Origin: Flavobacteriaceae bacterium | GTDB taxonomy: Bacteria; Bacteroidota; Bacteroidia; Flavobacteriales; Flavobacteriaceae | Direction of reading: 5' to 3' | DNA: 59,949 nucleotides | Assembly (NCBI GenBank): GCA_947457615.1 | Contig: CANGWK010000019.1 | Location: forward strand, 1 to 59,949 | Part shown: positions 1-12,199 of the stretch, in pieces | Numbering within the stretch: the stretch's first letter is position 1 | Layout of the letters: each line of letters opens with the position of its first letter | Notes under the pieces: model-generated | The model's database searches: none | Told to the model about the DNA's origin: nothing | Seen by the model: only the letters and a program-made list of their open reading frames with translations | Made by a program: the position numbers and the translations under genes

Positions 1-297
1 ATTACTCAACAAGGTGCTTTTGAGTTAGATAAATTAGTTCAGGTAATGAAAAGCAACGATAAACTAGTTATTTTTGCTAAATCACATACCGATAGTAGAG
101 GTAGCGACACCTATAACTTATCTTTATCGGATAGAAGAGCACAAGCAACAGTTCAATATGTAATTTCTAAAGGAATAGCTGCTGATCGTATAACAGGAAA
201 AGGATTTGGCGAAAGTGAGCCTATAGTTCCTTGTGATCCATGTACTGAAGAAGAATATGCTAAAAACAGAAGATCTGAATTCTTGATTGTTAAATAA
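1..297 (+). CDS. OmpA-family C-terminal domain protein, 3' part only
   Basis: The reading frame is open from the first base, so this is the C-terminal end of a longer protein; the ATG at 46 lies inside the domain and is not the start. The last 98 residues match the OmpA C-terminal peptidoglycan-binding fold: the TDSRGSDTYNLSLSDRRA segment, then a helix with QYVISKGI, the GKGFGESEP turn and the closing NRRSEFLI motif. In this family the Asp and Arg of these motifs bind diaminopimelate in the cell wall. The protein is probably an outer-membrane lipoprotein or barrel anchored to peptidoglycan; what precedes the domain cannot be seen. A strong terminator follows 20 bases downstream. Confidence 0.9.
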   Translation: MTQQGAFELDKLVQVMKSNDKLVIFAKSHTDSRGSDTYNLSLSDRRAQATVQYVISKGIAADRITGKGFGESEPIVPCDPCTEEEYAKNRRSEFLIVK

Positions 298-316
298 AGA
301 ATTTCTTTTATAAAAT

Positions 317-348
317 AAACGCCTTGTTAGAAATAGCAAGGCGTTTTT
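317..348 (+). terminator. Rho-independent terminator after the OmpA-like gene
   Basis: A perfect 10-bp stem (AAACGCCTTG at 317-326 pairs with CAAGGCGTTT at 337-346) closes a 10-base loop and runs into T residues. It sits just after the stop at 297. Confidence 0.85.
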
Positions 349-438
349 GGTTTAAGTGAATAAAGAAGACGTTAATTAAAGCGTATTATAAAACATAAAT
401 CTGTGTTTATTATTTGAATAAAATATTGAAACAGACCT

Positions 439-774
439 TTAATACATCAATTGTTTTTTTGAATTATTGACCCACCCTGCTTGATTTTCATATTTAACAA
501 AAAAGATTTTCAAGTCGGCTTGGTTTTCGTGTCTAACAAAGAAGATCTTTTTATTAGATTGATTAGCATAATCTACAAAAAACCATTTCCCATCATTTAG
601 TGTTGCTTGATTAGCGTAGGATTCTTTAAATACTTTTAAATCGGCTTGATTTTCATATTGTACAACAAAAACCTTAACATCGGATTGATTTTCATAATCA
701 ACCGAATACACTTTTTGACAATAAGTTTTCATTCCGATTAATGAAAACAAAATTAAAGAAGAAATATATTTCAT
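439..774 (-). CDS. Secreted ENQ-repeat protein (DUF6150-like)
   Basis: A small secreted protein of about 111 residues. The first in-frame ATG is at 798, but the internal Met at 774 gives a clean signal peptide (MKYISSLILFSLIGMKTYC, then Q), so 774 is preferred. The mature part is almost entirely a 12-13-residue repeat of the form hydrophobic-Phe-Val-x-Tyr-Glu-Asn-Gln-Ala/Ser-Asp; six copies can be counted, with cores such as VDYENQSD, VQYENQAD, YANQAT and VKYENQAG. The pattern matches what I remember as the DUF6150 family of Bacteroidota, whose function is unknown. The short beta-strand repeats suggest a compact all-beta fold. It faces away from the S1/P1 nuclease gene and appears to be a single transcription unit. 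Confidence 0.7.
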   Translation of the reverse strand: MKYISSLILFSLIGMKTYCQKVYSVDYENQSDVKVFVVQYENQADLKVFKESYANQATLNDGKWFFVDYANQSNKKIFFVRHENQADLKIFFVKYENQAGWVNNSKKQLMY

Positions 775-877
775 TTTTTTGGATATTGAATTTATCAAAA
801 TTAATAAAATTAGGTTTAATTAAATGTTAATTATAAAAAATTAAAATAAGTTCCTTTCATTGTACTCTAACATCGAA

Positions 878-885
878 TATATTTG
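878..885 (+). promoter_or_regulatory. Bacteroidota -7 promoter element of the S1/P1 nuclease gene
   Basis: TATATTTG matches the TAnnTTTG -7 consensus of Bacteroidota sigma-ABfr, 52 bases before the ATG at 938. A clear -33 element was not found. Confidence 0.5.
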
Positions 886-937
886 TAAGAAAATAAAATA
901 GATCCCAAAATCTTTAAGTTAACTTAAACTACAAATC

Positions 938-1699
938 ATGAAAAAATCACTATTTATGGTGCTAACGATATTAGCTATTCTTCCTTTAAAAACTTTTGCT
1001 TGGGGAAAAAAAGGACATGAAATTGTTGCGCAAATTGCATTTAAGCAATTGGATAAAAAAACTAAGAAACTAATTTTGACTTATCTAGACGGGATGACCA
1101 TAGAACAAGCGGCAACTTGGATGGATGATATAAAAAAAGACCATTCCTACGACAAATTTAAACCACTCCATTATGTAAATTTTGAAAAAGGTGAAACGGT
1201 GAAAGATTCATGTTGCGACAATATTATTCATTCTTTGAATTTAACAATAAATGACTTAAAACATTATAAAGATTTTTCAAAAGAAGAAATTAAAACCAAA
1301 ATTTGTTTTTTATTTCATTTAATGGGTGATCTACACCAACCACTACACGTGGGTTATGGAAGTGATAAAGGCGGAAATTCATTTAAAGTAGACTTTAATT
1401 CTAAAAGCACCAATTTGCATGGACTATTAGATTATGGAATTATTGAATATCAAAATATAAAACTAAATGATTGTTTAAAATATAATAGCTATAACTCCCA
1501 AAAAATAGCGAATTTATGTAATGGAAGCGTCTTAGATTGGGCTAAAGAATCTAGGAGTTATTTAGGAGAAATTTATGGTACAAATAAACAAATTGAAGAA
1601 ACTTACCTAAAAACTAATTCCAATTTAATAAAGAGTCAAATTCAAAAAGCAGGAATCCGGTTGGGCGGAATATTAAAAGAAACTTTTCAAAATAAATAA
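938..1699 (+). CDS. S1/P1 family zinc-dependent nuclease
   Basis: A secreted 253-residue nuclease of the S1/P1 family, which cleaves single-stranded DNA and RNA and removes 3' phosphates using three zinc ions. The signal peptide (residues 1-21) would leave Trp22 as the mature N-terminus, as expected because the amino group of that Trp is a zinc ligand. Other ligands are visible: His27 in WGKKGH, Asp63 in WMDD, His78 in PLHYVNF, the cluster HLMGDLHQPLHVG at 127-139, and His161 and Asp165 in NLHGLLD. The usual NLHxxWD motif has Leu in place of the Trp. It likely salvages nucleotides in the periplasm or outside the cell. It stands alone with its own promoter and terminator. Confidence 0.92.
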   Translation: MKKSLFMVLTILAILPLKTFAWGKKGHEIVAQIAFKQLDKKTKKLILTYLDGMTIEQAATWMDDIKKDHSYDKFKPLHYVNFEKGETVKDSCCDNIIHSLNLTINDLKHYKDFSKEEIKTKICFLFHLMGDLHQPLHVGYGSDKGGNSFKVDFNSKSTNLHGLLDYGIIEYQNIKLNDCLKYNSYNSQKIANLCNGSVLDWAKESRSYLGEIYGTNKQIEETYLKTNSNLIKSQIQKAGIRLGGILKETFQNK

Positions 1700-1711
1700 A
1701 ATTACTATTAA

Positions 1712-1744
1712 AAAAATAGTTCCATATTTTGGAACTATTTTTTT
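1712..1744. terminator. Bidirectional terminator between convergent genes
   Basis: AAAAATAGTTCC at 1712-1723 pairs with GGAACTATTTTT at 1731-1742 around a 7-base loop. A-runs on the left and T-runs on the right allow termination of both the nuclease gene and the convergent aminotransferase gene. Confidence 0.8.
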
Positions 1745-1764
1745 AATAAATGTTTCAATAAATC

Positions 1765-2961
1765 TTATTTAGAATTATAAGCAAGAAGTGCAGCTTTTAA
1801 AATATTAACAGAACGAACCAAATCTTCTTTTTTCAACACATAAGCAATTCGAACCTCATTTAAACCAACATTAGGTGTCGAATAAAAACCTGCCGCAGGA
1901 GCCACCATAACAGTTTCTCCGTTTAAATTAAAAGACTCCAATAACCATTGCGCAAAATCATCTGCATTAGTAACAGGCAGTTGTGCAATGCAGTAAAAAG
2001 CACCTTTTGGGGTACCTACCTTTACCCCTTCTATTTTTTGTAATTCGGATATTAATGTATCTCTTCTTTCTTTATATTCCCGTATTACCTCGTCAAAATA
2101 ACTTTGTGGTGTTTCAAGAGCTGCTTCACTAGCAATTTGCTCAAAAGTTGGAGGACTTAATCTCGCTTGCGCAAATTTCATAGCCGCTGTCATCACTTCT
2201 TTGTTTTTAGAAACAATACATCCAATTCTAGCACCACACATGCTATATCTTTTAGAAACCGAATCTATCATGATAGCATTTTCTTCAATTCCCGGTACAT
2301 TCATTACCGAATAATGTTTCTCTTTTGAATCGTAAATAAATTCTCTATAAACTTCATCGGCAATCAAAAATAAATCGTGTTTTTTTACCATTGCGGCCAA
2401 TTGCTGAATTTCATCTTCAGAATATAAATATCCGGTTGGATTTCCAGGATTACAAATTAAAATGGCTTTTGTTTTGGAAGTAATTAACTTTTCAAATGCA
2501 GAGATTGGCGGTAAAGCAAAGCCCTCATCTATTGTAGAAATAACAGGAACAACTACTACTCCAGATGCGACAGAAAACCCATTATAATTAGCATAAAATG
2601 GCTCTGGAATAATTATTTCATCTCCAAAATCCATTGTGCTTCCCAATGCGAAAAGTAACGCTTCTGAGCCTCCAGTTGTAATAATTATATCGGCAACATT
2701 AATAGGCAGGCCATGGTTTATATAATATTGAGATAATTTAGTTCTATAACTTTCAAATCCAGCAGAATGGCTGTACTCCAATACTTTAATATTTGCATTT
2801 TTAACAGCATTTAAAGCAACCTCCGGAGTTTTAATATCGGGTTGTCCAATATTAAGATGGTATACTTTATTTCCGTTTTTCTTAGCTATTTCAGCATAAG
2901 GCACCAATTTACGAATTGGTGATTCTGGCATCTGTTTTCCTTTATTTGAAATCGTTGGCAT
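1765..2961 (-). CDS. PLP-dependent aminotransferase, class I/II
   Basis: A cytoplasmic fold-type I aminotransferase of about 398 residues, similar to aspartate aminotransferases. Visible family signatures are NIGQPDIKTP near the N-terminus, TTGGSEALLFALG, the NPGNPTG loop, DEVYREF and the PLP-binding lysine in SVSKRYSMCGARIG; a late Arg in NEVRIAY would bind the substrate carboxylate. The longest frame begins at 2991, but that Met lies in a palindrome (TGCAAATTTGCA) that probably belongs to the promoter; the Met at 2961 gives the usual MPTISNKG start. The exact amino acid substrate cannot be told from sequence. It converges on the nuclease gene through a shared terminator. Confidence 0.88.
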   Translation of the reverse strand: MPTISNKGKQMPESPIRKLVPYAEIAKKNGNKVYHLNIGQPDIKTPEVALNAVKNANIKVLEYSHSAGFESYRTKLSQYYINHGLPINVADIIITTGGSEALLFALGSTMDFGDEIIIPEPFYANYNGFSVASGVVVVPVISTIDEGFALPPISAFEKLITSKTKAILICNPGNPTGYLYSEDEIQQLAAMVKKHDLFLIADEVYREFIYDSKEKHYSVMNVPGIEENAIMIDSVSKRYSMCGARIGCIVSKNKEVMTAAMKFAQARLSPPTFEQIASEAALETPQSYFDEVIREYKERRDTLISELQKIEGVKVGTPKGAFYCIAQLPVTNADDFAQWLLESFNLNGETVMVAPAAGFYSTPNVGLNEVRIAYVLKKEDLVRSVNILKAALLAYNSK

Positions 2962-3092
2962 AATATATTTTTTTAAAATGCAAATTTGCACATTTAAATT
3001 GAAAAAAATTACTGAAAATGAAATTTAAAAACAAAATTTAACTTCAAATTATTAAATTCTTAATTTTGAGAAGGCTATAATATCAAACAAAA

Positions 3093-3126
3093 AAAACGGC
3101 AGTAAACAAATGCTTACTGCCGTTTT
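3093..3126 (-). terminator. Terminator of secDF
   Basis: A 13-bp perfect stem (AAAACGGCAGTAA at 3093-3105 with TTACTGCCGTTTT at 3114-3126), 21 bases beyond the secDF stop, followed on the minus strand by a T-run. Confidence 0.88.
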
Positions 3127-3146
3127 AATATTTATAATATTTAAAA

Positions 3147-6128
3147 CTAAGAATTAAAATGTCTTTCTTCAATATCGTCAATATCCCCTTTTGTCATAGT
3201 ATCAACCAATACTGGAGTTGCAATAAATAAAGAAGAATAAGTTCCAACGATAATACCTACTAACATAGCAAAGATAAATCCTCGAATGGACTCTCCTCCA
3301 AATAAGAACATCGTTAATAAAACTAAAATCATCATTAAAGAAGTATTTAATGTTCTTGATAAAGTACTATTAATAGAAGCGTTTACTACATCCTTAAAGT
3401 GACCTTTTTTGTTACCTCCAAGATATTCACGAATTCTATCAAATACAATAACGGTATCGTTCATAGAGTATCCAATTACTGTTAAAATAGCAGCAATGAA
3501 ATGTTGGTCCATTTCCATATGGAAAGGCATAACTTTATATAACACAGAATACATTCCCAACACAAAAATAACGTCATGCAATACTGCGGCGATCGCACCT
3601 AATGAATACTGCCATTTACGGAATGATATCACTAAATACAAACCTACAACCAACATAGCACCAAGTACTGCCCAGTAAGAGTTTGTTTTAATATCTTCAG
3701 AAATTGCAGCTCCAACTTTAGACGCTTGCAATACCCCTACTTGTTTACCATCGTAAGAATTAATGAATTTATCGTAAGTAATATTAGTGTAATATTTACC
3801 TAAAACTTTAAATAATTTCTCATTAACTTCTTTGTCTACTCCAGCACTTTCTTCTTTAATTTTATATTTGGTTGTCAATTTTAATTGATCTGAATCTCCA
3901 AATACTTTAGCTTCTACAGCGGTTCCAAATTCTTTGGATAATTCTTCCGATACTTGTGTAGGTTCTATTGTTTTTTCAAATTTTACTTGGAAAGTTCTTC
4001 CTCCTACAAAATCAACTCCTTCATCTAATCCATTAATAAAGAAAATAGAAACTAAACTTCCAATAACAACTAATGAAGAAAATAAGTAAGTCCATTTCTT
4101 CATTCCAACGAAATCAAAATGGAATCCTGTAAACCAATTTTTAGTTATTGAAGTAGAGAAGGATAATTCTTTATTATTAGCAACATCTCTGTCTATAAAA
4201 ATTCTAGCAATGAAAATAGAAGTAAATAAAGAAGTGAAAATACCTATTAATAAAGTTGTAGCAAAACCTTGAATAGGACCTGTTCCAAATATAAATAAGA
4301 TTGCTCCAGTTAAAACGTGTGTTACGTTAGCATCAATAATAGATCGCATTGCCCCTTTCCAACCGTAAGAAGTTTTTACAGCATCGGCAAGCGTTTTACC
4401 TTCCCGTAATTCCTCCTTGGCCCTTTCATAGATAATAATGTTCGCATCTACCGCAGTTCCTAACGTTAAAACGATACCAGCAATACCAGGCAAAGTTAAA
4501 ACAGCGCCTAAACTTGCTAAAATTCCAAATAAGAATAGTAAGTTAACTAATAAAGCAATATTAGCATACCAACCTGCTCTACCATAATAGAACACCATCC
4601 ATAAGAATACTAATAAGAATCCAACAATAGAAGAAACAAATCCAGCATGTATAGCTTTTTCTCCTAAGGATGGTCCTACTACTTCCGATTGAATAATTTC
4701 TGCTCTAGCAGGCAATTTACCTGCACGTAATACATTAGCTAAATCTTTTGTTTCTGCGATATCAAAATTTCCTGAAATTTCAGATCTACCTCCAGCAATG
4801 GGGCCAGAAGAAACTCCTGGTGCAGAATAAACTACATTATCCAAAGCAATTGCAATATAACCTTTAGTAGTGAAAGCATTACCTGTTAATTCTTCCCATT
4901 TTTTAGAACCTTGACCATTCATTTGCATAGAAACAGCAGGTTTTCCTGACTGGTCAAACGTATCTCTTGCATCGGTAATTACACCACCACTTAATGGAGC
5001 TGCATTATCTTTATTTCCTTTTAAAGCATAAAGTTCAAAAGTTTCAGTTTCCTTTTTTGTTTTCTCGTCTTTAGTTGTTGTTGGTTTCCCCCAAACTAAT
5101 TTAACAAAACGTTTGTCTGCAGGAATTAAAGCTCGAACATCTGCTCTCTTGAAATAAGAGTTGATTTTGGCAGTATCTTTAACAGAAACAATTCCTAATA
5201 CAGGACCACCACCTTGAGAAACAAATTTATCCAATAATGGGTTACTTCCTTTTTTATCTGCAACAGAGTCTTTAGACTTATCTGTTAACATTGCAGTTAA
5301 AGAATCTTTAGCAGCAGATTTAACTTCTTTAGCAGCAACTGGAGTTTCTGATTTTTTCAATAAATCGTTAGTTGCCATCAAGAAACTACCCATTTCATCT
5401 ACCTTATAGGTTTCCCAAAACTCTAATTGAGCCGTTCTTTGTAATAATAACTTAATTCTATCAACATCCTTAGCGCCTGGCAATTCTACAAGAATTCTTC
5501 CAGTTTGTCCTAATTTAGCGATATTTGGTTGGGTAACTCCAAATTTATCAATACGTTTTCTCAATACTTCAAAAGCACTTTCTACAGATTCATCAACTTT
5601 TTTGCTGATTACTTTTTTAGTCTGAGCATCTGTCATATTGAAATTTACCTGATCTGATAAATTTTTATTTGCAAAAATACTAGGATCTGCAAGTTTTACA
5701 GTTCCATTGGAATTTGCTTCAAATGCTTCGAAAAAAGCATCCAAATAAGATTGATTTCCTTTTTGGTTGTTTTTTGCATCTTCTAATGCTTTGTTAAAAA
5801 CTGGATTTTTAGAATCGTTAGCAAGACCTTTTAATACGTCTTTAACTGAAATTTGAAGTATCACGTTAATACCTCCCTCAAGGTCAAGACCTTTATTGAT
5901 TTGTTTTCCACTCACCTCAGAATAAGTATAGTCAACCAATCCAAACAAACTGAAAACATTTTTGTTTTTCAAATCGTTTAAATAATCTACTTCTTTTTGT
6001 TGGTTTCCTTTAGCGAAAGCTTTAGCATCATTTTGAATTCCATTTGAAACAAATGTGAATGTTAATTGGTAAATACTCACCAATGCAAATAGAATTGCGA
6101 AAAATTTAATAAGTCCTTTATTCTGCAT
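3147..6128 (-). CDS. secDF: Fused protein translocase subunit SecDF
   Basis: A 993-residue inner-membrane protein that fuses SecD and SecF, the usual arrangement in Bacteroidota. SecDF uses the proton motive force to pull preproteins through SecYEG. The SecD half has an N-terminal membrane helix, the GLDLEGG motif at 80-86, a large periplasmic domain (with an inserted Lys/Asp-rich stretch around 265-300), and the TM4 motif LGTAVDANIIIYERAKEEL near 555-575. The SecF half starts near 665 and shows GLDEGVDFVGGRTF, and IGYSMNDTVIVFDRIRE near 885-900. The gene is monocistronic, with its own -7 element and terminator. Confidence 0.97.
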   Translation of the reverse strand: MQNKGLIKFFAILFALVSIYQLTFTFVSNGIQNDAKAFAKGNQQKEVDYLNDLKNKNVFSLFGLVDYTYSEVSGKQINKGLDLEGGINVILQISVKDVLKGLANDSKNPVFNKALEDAKNNQKGNQSYLDAFFEAFEANSNGTVKLADPSIFANKNLSDQVNFNMTDAQTKKVISKKVDESVESAFEVLRKRIDKFGVTQPNIAKLGQTGRILVELPGAKDVDRIKLLLQRTAQLEFWETYKVDEMGSFLMATNDLLKKSETPVAAKEVKSAAKDSLTAMLTDKSKDSVADKKGSNPLLDKFVSQGGGPVLGIVSVKDTAKINSYFKRADVRALIPADKRFVKLVWGKPTTTKDEKTKKETETFELYALKGNKDNAAPLSGGVITDARDTFDQSGKPAVSMQMNGQGSKKWEELTGNAFTTKGYIAIALDNVVYSAPGVSSGPIAGGRSEISGNFDIAETKDLANVLRAGKLPARAEIIQSEVVGPSLGEKAIHAGFVSSIVGFLLVFLWMVFYYGRAGWYANIALLVNLLFLFGILASLGAVLTLPGIAGIVLTLGTAVDANIIIYERAKEELREGKTLADAVKTSYGWKGAMRSIIDANVTHVLTGAILFIFGTGPIQGFATTLLIGIFTSLFTSIFIARIFIDRDVANNKELSFSTSITKNWFTGFHFDFVGMKKWTYLFSSLVVIGSLVSIFFINGLDEGVDFVGGRTFQVKFEKTIEPTQVSEELSKEFGTAVEAKVFGDSDQLKLTTKYKIKEESAGVDKEVNEKLFKVLGKYYTNITYDKFINSYDGKQVGVLQASKVGAAISEDIKTNSYWAVLGAMLVVGLYLVISFRKWQYSLGAIAAVLHDVIFVLGMYSVLYKVMPFHMEMDQHFIAAILTVIGYSMNDTVIVFDRIREYLGGNKKGHFKDVVNASINSTLSRTLNTSLMMILVLLTMFLFGGESIRGFIFAMLVGIIVGTYSSLFIATPVLVDTMTKGDIDDIEERHFNS

Positions 6129-6246
6129 TATTACTAAAAATTAATTATTTATTTATTGTGATTTAAAAACAAGTAAATATAGATTAATCCGTTGATTATC
6201 AAATGAAATCAAAATAAAAAGCAATCTACACGTTTTTACAAACGTG

Positions 6247-6254
6247 CAAATATA
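6247..6254 (-). promoter_or_regulatory. -7 promoter element of secDF
   Basis: TATATTTG on the minus strand (CAAATATA on plus) matches TAnnTTTG and lies about 120 bases before the secDF start, implying a leader of roughly 110 bases. Confidence 0.5.
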
Positions 6255-6296
6255 TAATTTACCTAAAGATTAACAAATTATTTACTCATTAATATC

Positions 6297-6328
6297 AAAA
6301 AAAGACTGCAAAATTACAGTCTTTTTTT
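6297..6328 (-). terminator. Terminator of mdh
   Basis: AAAAAAAGACTG at 6297-6308 pairs with CAGTCTTTTTTT at 6317-6328; it lies 20 bases past the mdh stop. Confidence 0.85.
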
Positions 6329-6348
6329 GACATTCGATATTTATAATA

Positions 6349-7281
6349 TTACAAAACTGATTTTAAATCAGCATTCATTGCTCTAACCGCATCGGCACTT
6401 TTAGCAAATTTTTCTTTTTCCTCGTCATTTAATTGAATATCTACAATTTTTTCAACTCCATTTCTTCCAATAATACATGGGACTCCTATGCAAATATCAC
6501 TTTGACCATATTCTCCCTCAAGAAACACGGAACAAGGAATCATTTTCTTTTGGTCGTTCAAAATAGAGTCAACTAAAAATGCAACAGATGCACCTGGTGC
6601 ATACCAAGCTGAAGTCCCTAATAATGCAGTAAGTGTTGCACCCCCAACCATAGTATCTGATGATACTTTGGCTAATTCTTCTTCTGATAAAAATTGAGAA
6701 ACTGGCACACCGTTGTAAGAAGCCAATCTTGTTAAAGGAATCATAGTTGTATCTCCATGCCCACCAATAACCATACCTTGAATATCGTTAGCTGGCTTAT
6801 CCAAAGCTAAAGATAAATAAGTTTTGAAACGAGAACTATCTAAAGCCCCTCCCATACCAATAATTCTGTTTTTTGGTAATCCAGTAGCTTTTAAGGTCAA
6901 ATAAGTCATTGTATCCATAGGATTAGAAACTACGACTACTATTGCATTTGGAGAATGAACCAATAAGTTTTCAGCAACTGTTTTTACAATTCCAGCATTA
7001 ATACCAATTAATTCTTCTCTCGTCATTCCTGGTTTTCTGGGAATTCCAGATGTAATTACTACTACATCACTTCCTGAAGTTTTAGAATAATCATTAGTGC
7101 TTCCAACCATTTTAGTGTTGAAACCCAGTGTTGTTTGCGTTTGCATAATGTCTAATGCTTTTCCTTCTGCAAATCCTTCTCTAATGTCTAATAATACGAT
7201 TTCACTCGCAATTCTTCTGTAAGCAATAGCGTCTGCGCATGTAGCTCCAACGTTTCCTGCTCCTACTATTGTAACTTTCAT
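6349..7281 (-). CDS. mdh: Malate dehydrogenase (LDH-like type)
   Basis: A cytoplasmic NAD-dependent malate dehydrogenase of 310 residues, interconverting malate and oxaloacetate in the TCA cycle. The Rossmann glycine motif GAGNVGATCADAIA begins at residue 7, and Asp32 in LLDIREG should bind the adenine ribose of NAD. The substrate loop GIPRKPGMTRE, the NPMDTMTYL segment and the catalytic His in IGGHGDTTMIPL (near 173) are intact. Arg instead of Gln in the GIPRKPGM loop favours malate over lactate. It lies 27 bases after the beta-barrel gene that follows gyrB, so the three are probably co-transcribed, ending at the terminator at 6297-6328. Confidence 0.95.
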   Translation of the reverse strand: MKVTIVGAGNVGATCADAIAYRRIASEIVLLDIREGFAEGKALDIMQTQTTLGFNTKMVGSTNDYSKTSGSDVVVITSGIPRKPGMTREELIGINAGIVKTVAENLLVHSPNAIVVVVSNPMDTMTYLTLKATGLPKNRIIGMGGALDSSRFKTYLSLALDKPANDIQGMVIGGHGDTTMIPLTRLASYNGVPVSQFLSEEELAKVSSDTMVGGATLTALLGTSAWYAPGASVAFLVDSILNDQKKMIPCSVFLEGEYGQSDICIGVPCIIGRNGVEKIVDIQLNDEEKEKFAKSADAVRAMNADLKSVL

Positions 7282-7308
7282 TTTGTTGTGTATTATATTT
7301 ATAAAAAT

Positions 7309-10276
<2,968 letters not shown>

Positions 10277-10307
10277 TTATTCTAAAATGTATTTTTTGTG
10301 TGACACG

Positions 10308-10315
10308 CAAATATA
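10308..10315 (-). promoter_or_regulatory. -7 promoter element of gyrB
   Basis: Minus-strand TATATTTG (CAAATATA on plus) matches TAnnTTTG about 38-45 bases before the gyrB ATG. The rest of the 240-base gap to the transglycosylase gene is AT-rich with no other feature seen. Confidence 0.5.
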
Positions 10316-10510
10316 TTAAATCACGAAGGAACTAAAAGTCTTTTTAAGCATTTTATACTGCAAGTTATTAACATTATCCCTTAATAATTTTAATAATTGA
10401 GAATTATTAATTTAGATTTTTAAGAAATTAATTTAGATTTAATAAAGAAGAATTGCAAATCATTTTCAAAAATTGACTTTTAAAATAAAATCACGAAAAA
10501 AAGATTTGCT

Positions 10511-11410
10511 TTAATAACCTTCGGTAGGAATTTCAATGAAATATTTCTTTTTGGTGGGATTTGGTAGTTTTTTATCCCGTAACCAAGGATTGTGAATTTT
10601 TAATATCTTATAATTAATTCCTTGATTTTTAGCAAAAACAGCTAAATTAGTAATTGAACTATCTATTTCTAGTATTTTTGAAGGAACGCTTTCATACATT
10701 TCGGTTTTATCAACTTGAAAACCATATAATTCTGGATGTTGCATGATTTCTTTAAGAGCTAAAATTCTAAAAACATATCGGGAAGTTTCATCGGTTAGCA
10801 ATAAATCATAATAATCGGAAACTTGCTGTTCTAATATTTTAGTATTAACACCAGTCATTCCTCCATTATAGGATGATGCGGCTAAAGTCCAATTTCCAAA
10901 TTTTTGTTTAGCCGCTAATAAATATTTACAAGCTGCTTCCGTTGATTTTTGCAGATGGTAACGCTCGTCCACCGCATCATTAACTTCCATTCCTTTTTCT
11001 TTTGCTGTCTCGGGCATAAATTGCCAAATACCTTTGGCGCCCGAAGGGGAAATAGCATTCGTTAAAGAACTTTCTATTACGGCCAAATATTTAAAATCAT
11101 CGGGCACACCATATTGTTTTAAAATAGGTTCAATAATTGGAAATGCGCGATTGGCTCGTTTAATTATTAATATGGTAGACGAATGAAGATTGGCATTAAC
11201 TAATAGTTCACGATCAAATCGTTCGCGAACATCCGATATTTGAAGGGGAGCTTTTTCTCCTGCAAAATCAACTGATTGAGGAAAATACTGCGAAGTGCCT
11301 TCATGTAATAATTTCTTTTTATCGTCTCCTGAAAGAGCAAAAACAAACAAACCACTTACAATAACTAGCCCTATTAATATTCCTAAAACCTGTGTCTTTT
11401 TCATTTTCAT
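10511..11410 (-). CDS. Lytic transglycosylase, SLT family
   Basis: A 299-residue membrane-anchored peptidoglycan lytic transglycosylase. A hydrophobic segment at 8-26 is an uncleaved signal anchor. The SLT domain spans about 90-230: the catalytic Glu113 lies in LAVIESSLTNAISPSGAKG, followed by GIWQFMPETAKEKG and the AASSYNGG motif. Enzymes of this family cleave MurNAc-GlcNAc bonds to form 1,6-anhydro-MurNAc during wall turnover. No LysM domain follows, unlike MltD. A minus-strand TAACTTTG (11428-11435) fits the -7 consensus just upstream. The neighbouring hydrolase gene ends 43 bases upstream and may or may not share a transcript. Confidence 0.92.
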   Translation of the reverse strand: MKMKKTQVLGILIGLVIVSGLFVFALSGDDKKKLLHEGTSQYFPQSVDFAGEKAPLQISDVRERFDRELLVNANLHSSTILIIKRANRAFPIIEPILKQYGVPDDFKYLAVIESSLTNAISPSGAKGIWQFMPETAKEKGMEVNDAVDERYHLQKSTEAACKYLLAAKQKFGNWTLAASSYNGGMTGVNTKILEQQVSDYYDLLLTDETSRYVFRILALKEIMQHPELYGFQVDKTEMYESVPSKILEIDSSITNLAVFAKNQGINYKILKIHNPWLRDKKLPNPTKKKYFIEIPTEGY

Positions 11411-11453
11411 TTCTTTTTTAAAATATACAAAGTTACAAAATTGAAGCTAAAAT

Positions 11454-12119
11454 TTAAATCGCTTCTGCTAAAATTATTTTGGGTAAATTTTGATTAAACC
11501 ATCGAAAACGATTTAAAATCATGAGGTGTGTTCCGCCCTTAACGTTGATAAAGGTATTAATATTTTTGGCAGGAAAAACCTCATCCAAATCGCCATGAAT
11601 ATGAATTACGGAAGGATCAATTATAACTCTATCCCAGCAAATAACTTGCTCAATTGCCCAATCTAAATATTCTTTATTTCTCAAATGCAGAAACTTCTCG
11701 TATAACTTTACACGCTGTTTTATCACGTCACCAAAAGCATACTTAACTAATTTCTCCCCATCTTGCAGTAAACTAGTAGGCAACAATTTGTATGCCTTAG
11801 TAATTTTAGCAAACTTCAATCTATTCGGTAATTCTTTATTAGATTTTACACTAGAAACAATAATTAATTTTCTCAAATTTAAAAACTGTGCCATCTCTTG
11901 AACTAAAATACCACCAAAGGAAACTCCCAATAAAACGGCATTATCATGAACAACTTTTTTAGCCATCTGCATGGCATAAATTGTTAGTGTTTCATTATTT
12001 TCAGGCTGAAACCATTCTAAAAGATGAATTTCGAAAATATCTTTTGGAAGATTAATTCTTTCGAAAATTGAAGAACTTGCTGCCAAACCTGGCATAAAAT
12101 AAACGTGAATCTTGCTCAT
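11454..12119 (-). CDS. Alpha/beta hydrolase
   Basis: A cytoplasmic alpha/beta-hydrolase of 221 residues. The oxyanion region FMPGLAASSSIFE lies at 8-20, the nucleophile elbow GVSFGG has Ser67, an acidic residue lies in HIHGDLDEVFP, and the likely catalytic His is in GGTHLMILNR near the C-terminus. The substrate cannot be inferred; the lack of a signal peptide argues for a cytoplasmic ester or thioester. It starts 80 bases from the divergent acetyltransferase-like gene. Confidence 0.8.
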   Translation of the reverse strand: MSKIHVYFMPGLAASSSIFERINLPKDIFEIHLLEWFQPENNETLTIYAMQMAKKVVHDNAVLLGVSFGGILVQEMAQFLNLRKLIIVSSVKSNKELPNRLKFAKITKAYKLLPTSLLQDGEKLVKYAFGDVIKQRVKLYEKFLHLRNKEYLDWAIEQVICWDRVIIDPSVIHIHGDLDEVFPAKNINTFINVKGGTHLMILNRFRWFNQNLPKIILAEAI

Positions 12120-12199
12120 ATTTTAACGTAATTCAATGGTATTATCCATAAATTATTCCGAAATTTGCATAAATTTAATTTATTTTTACAAATAAATTT

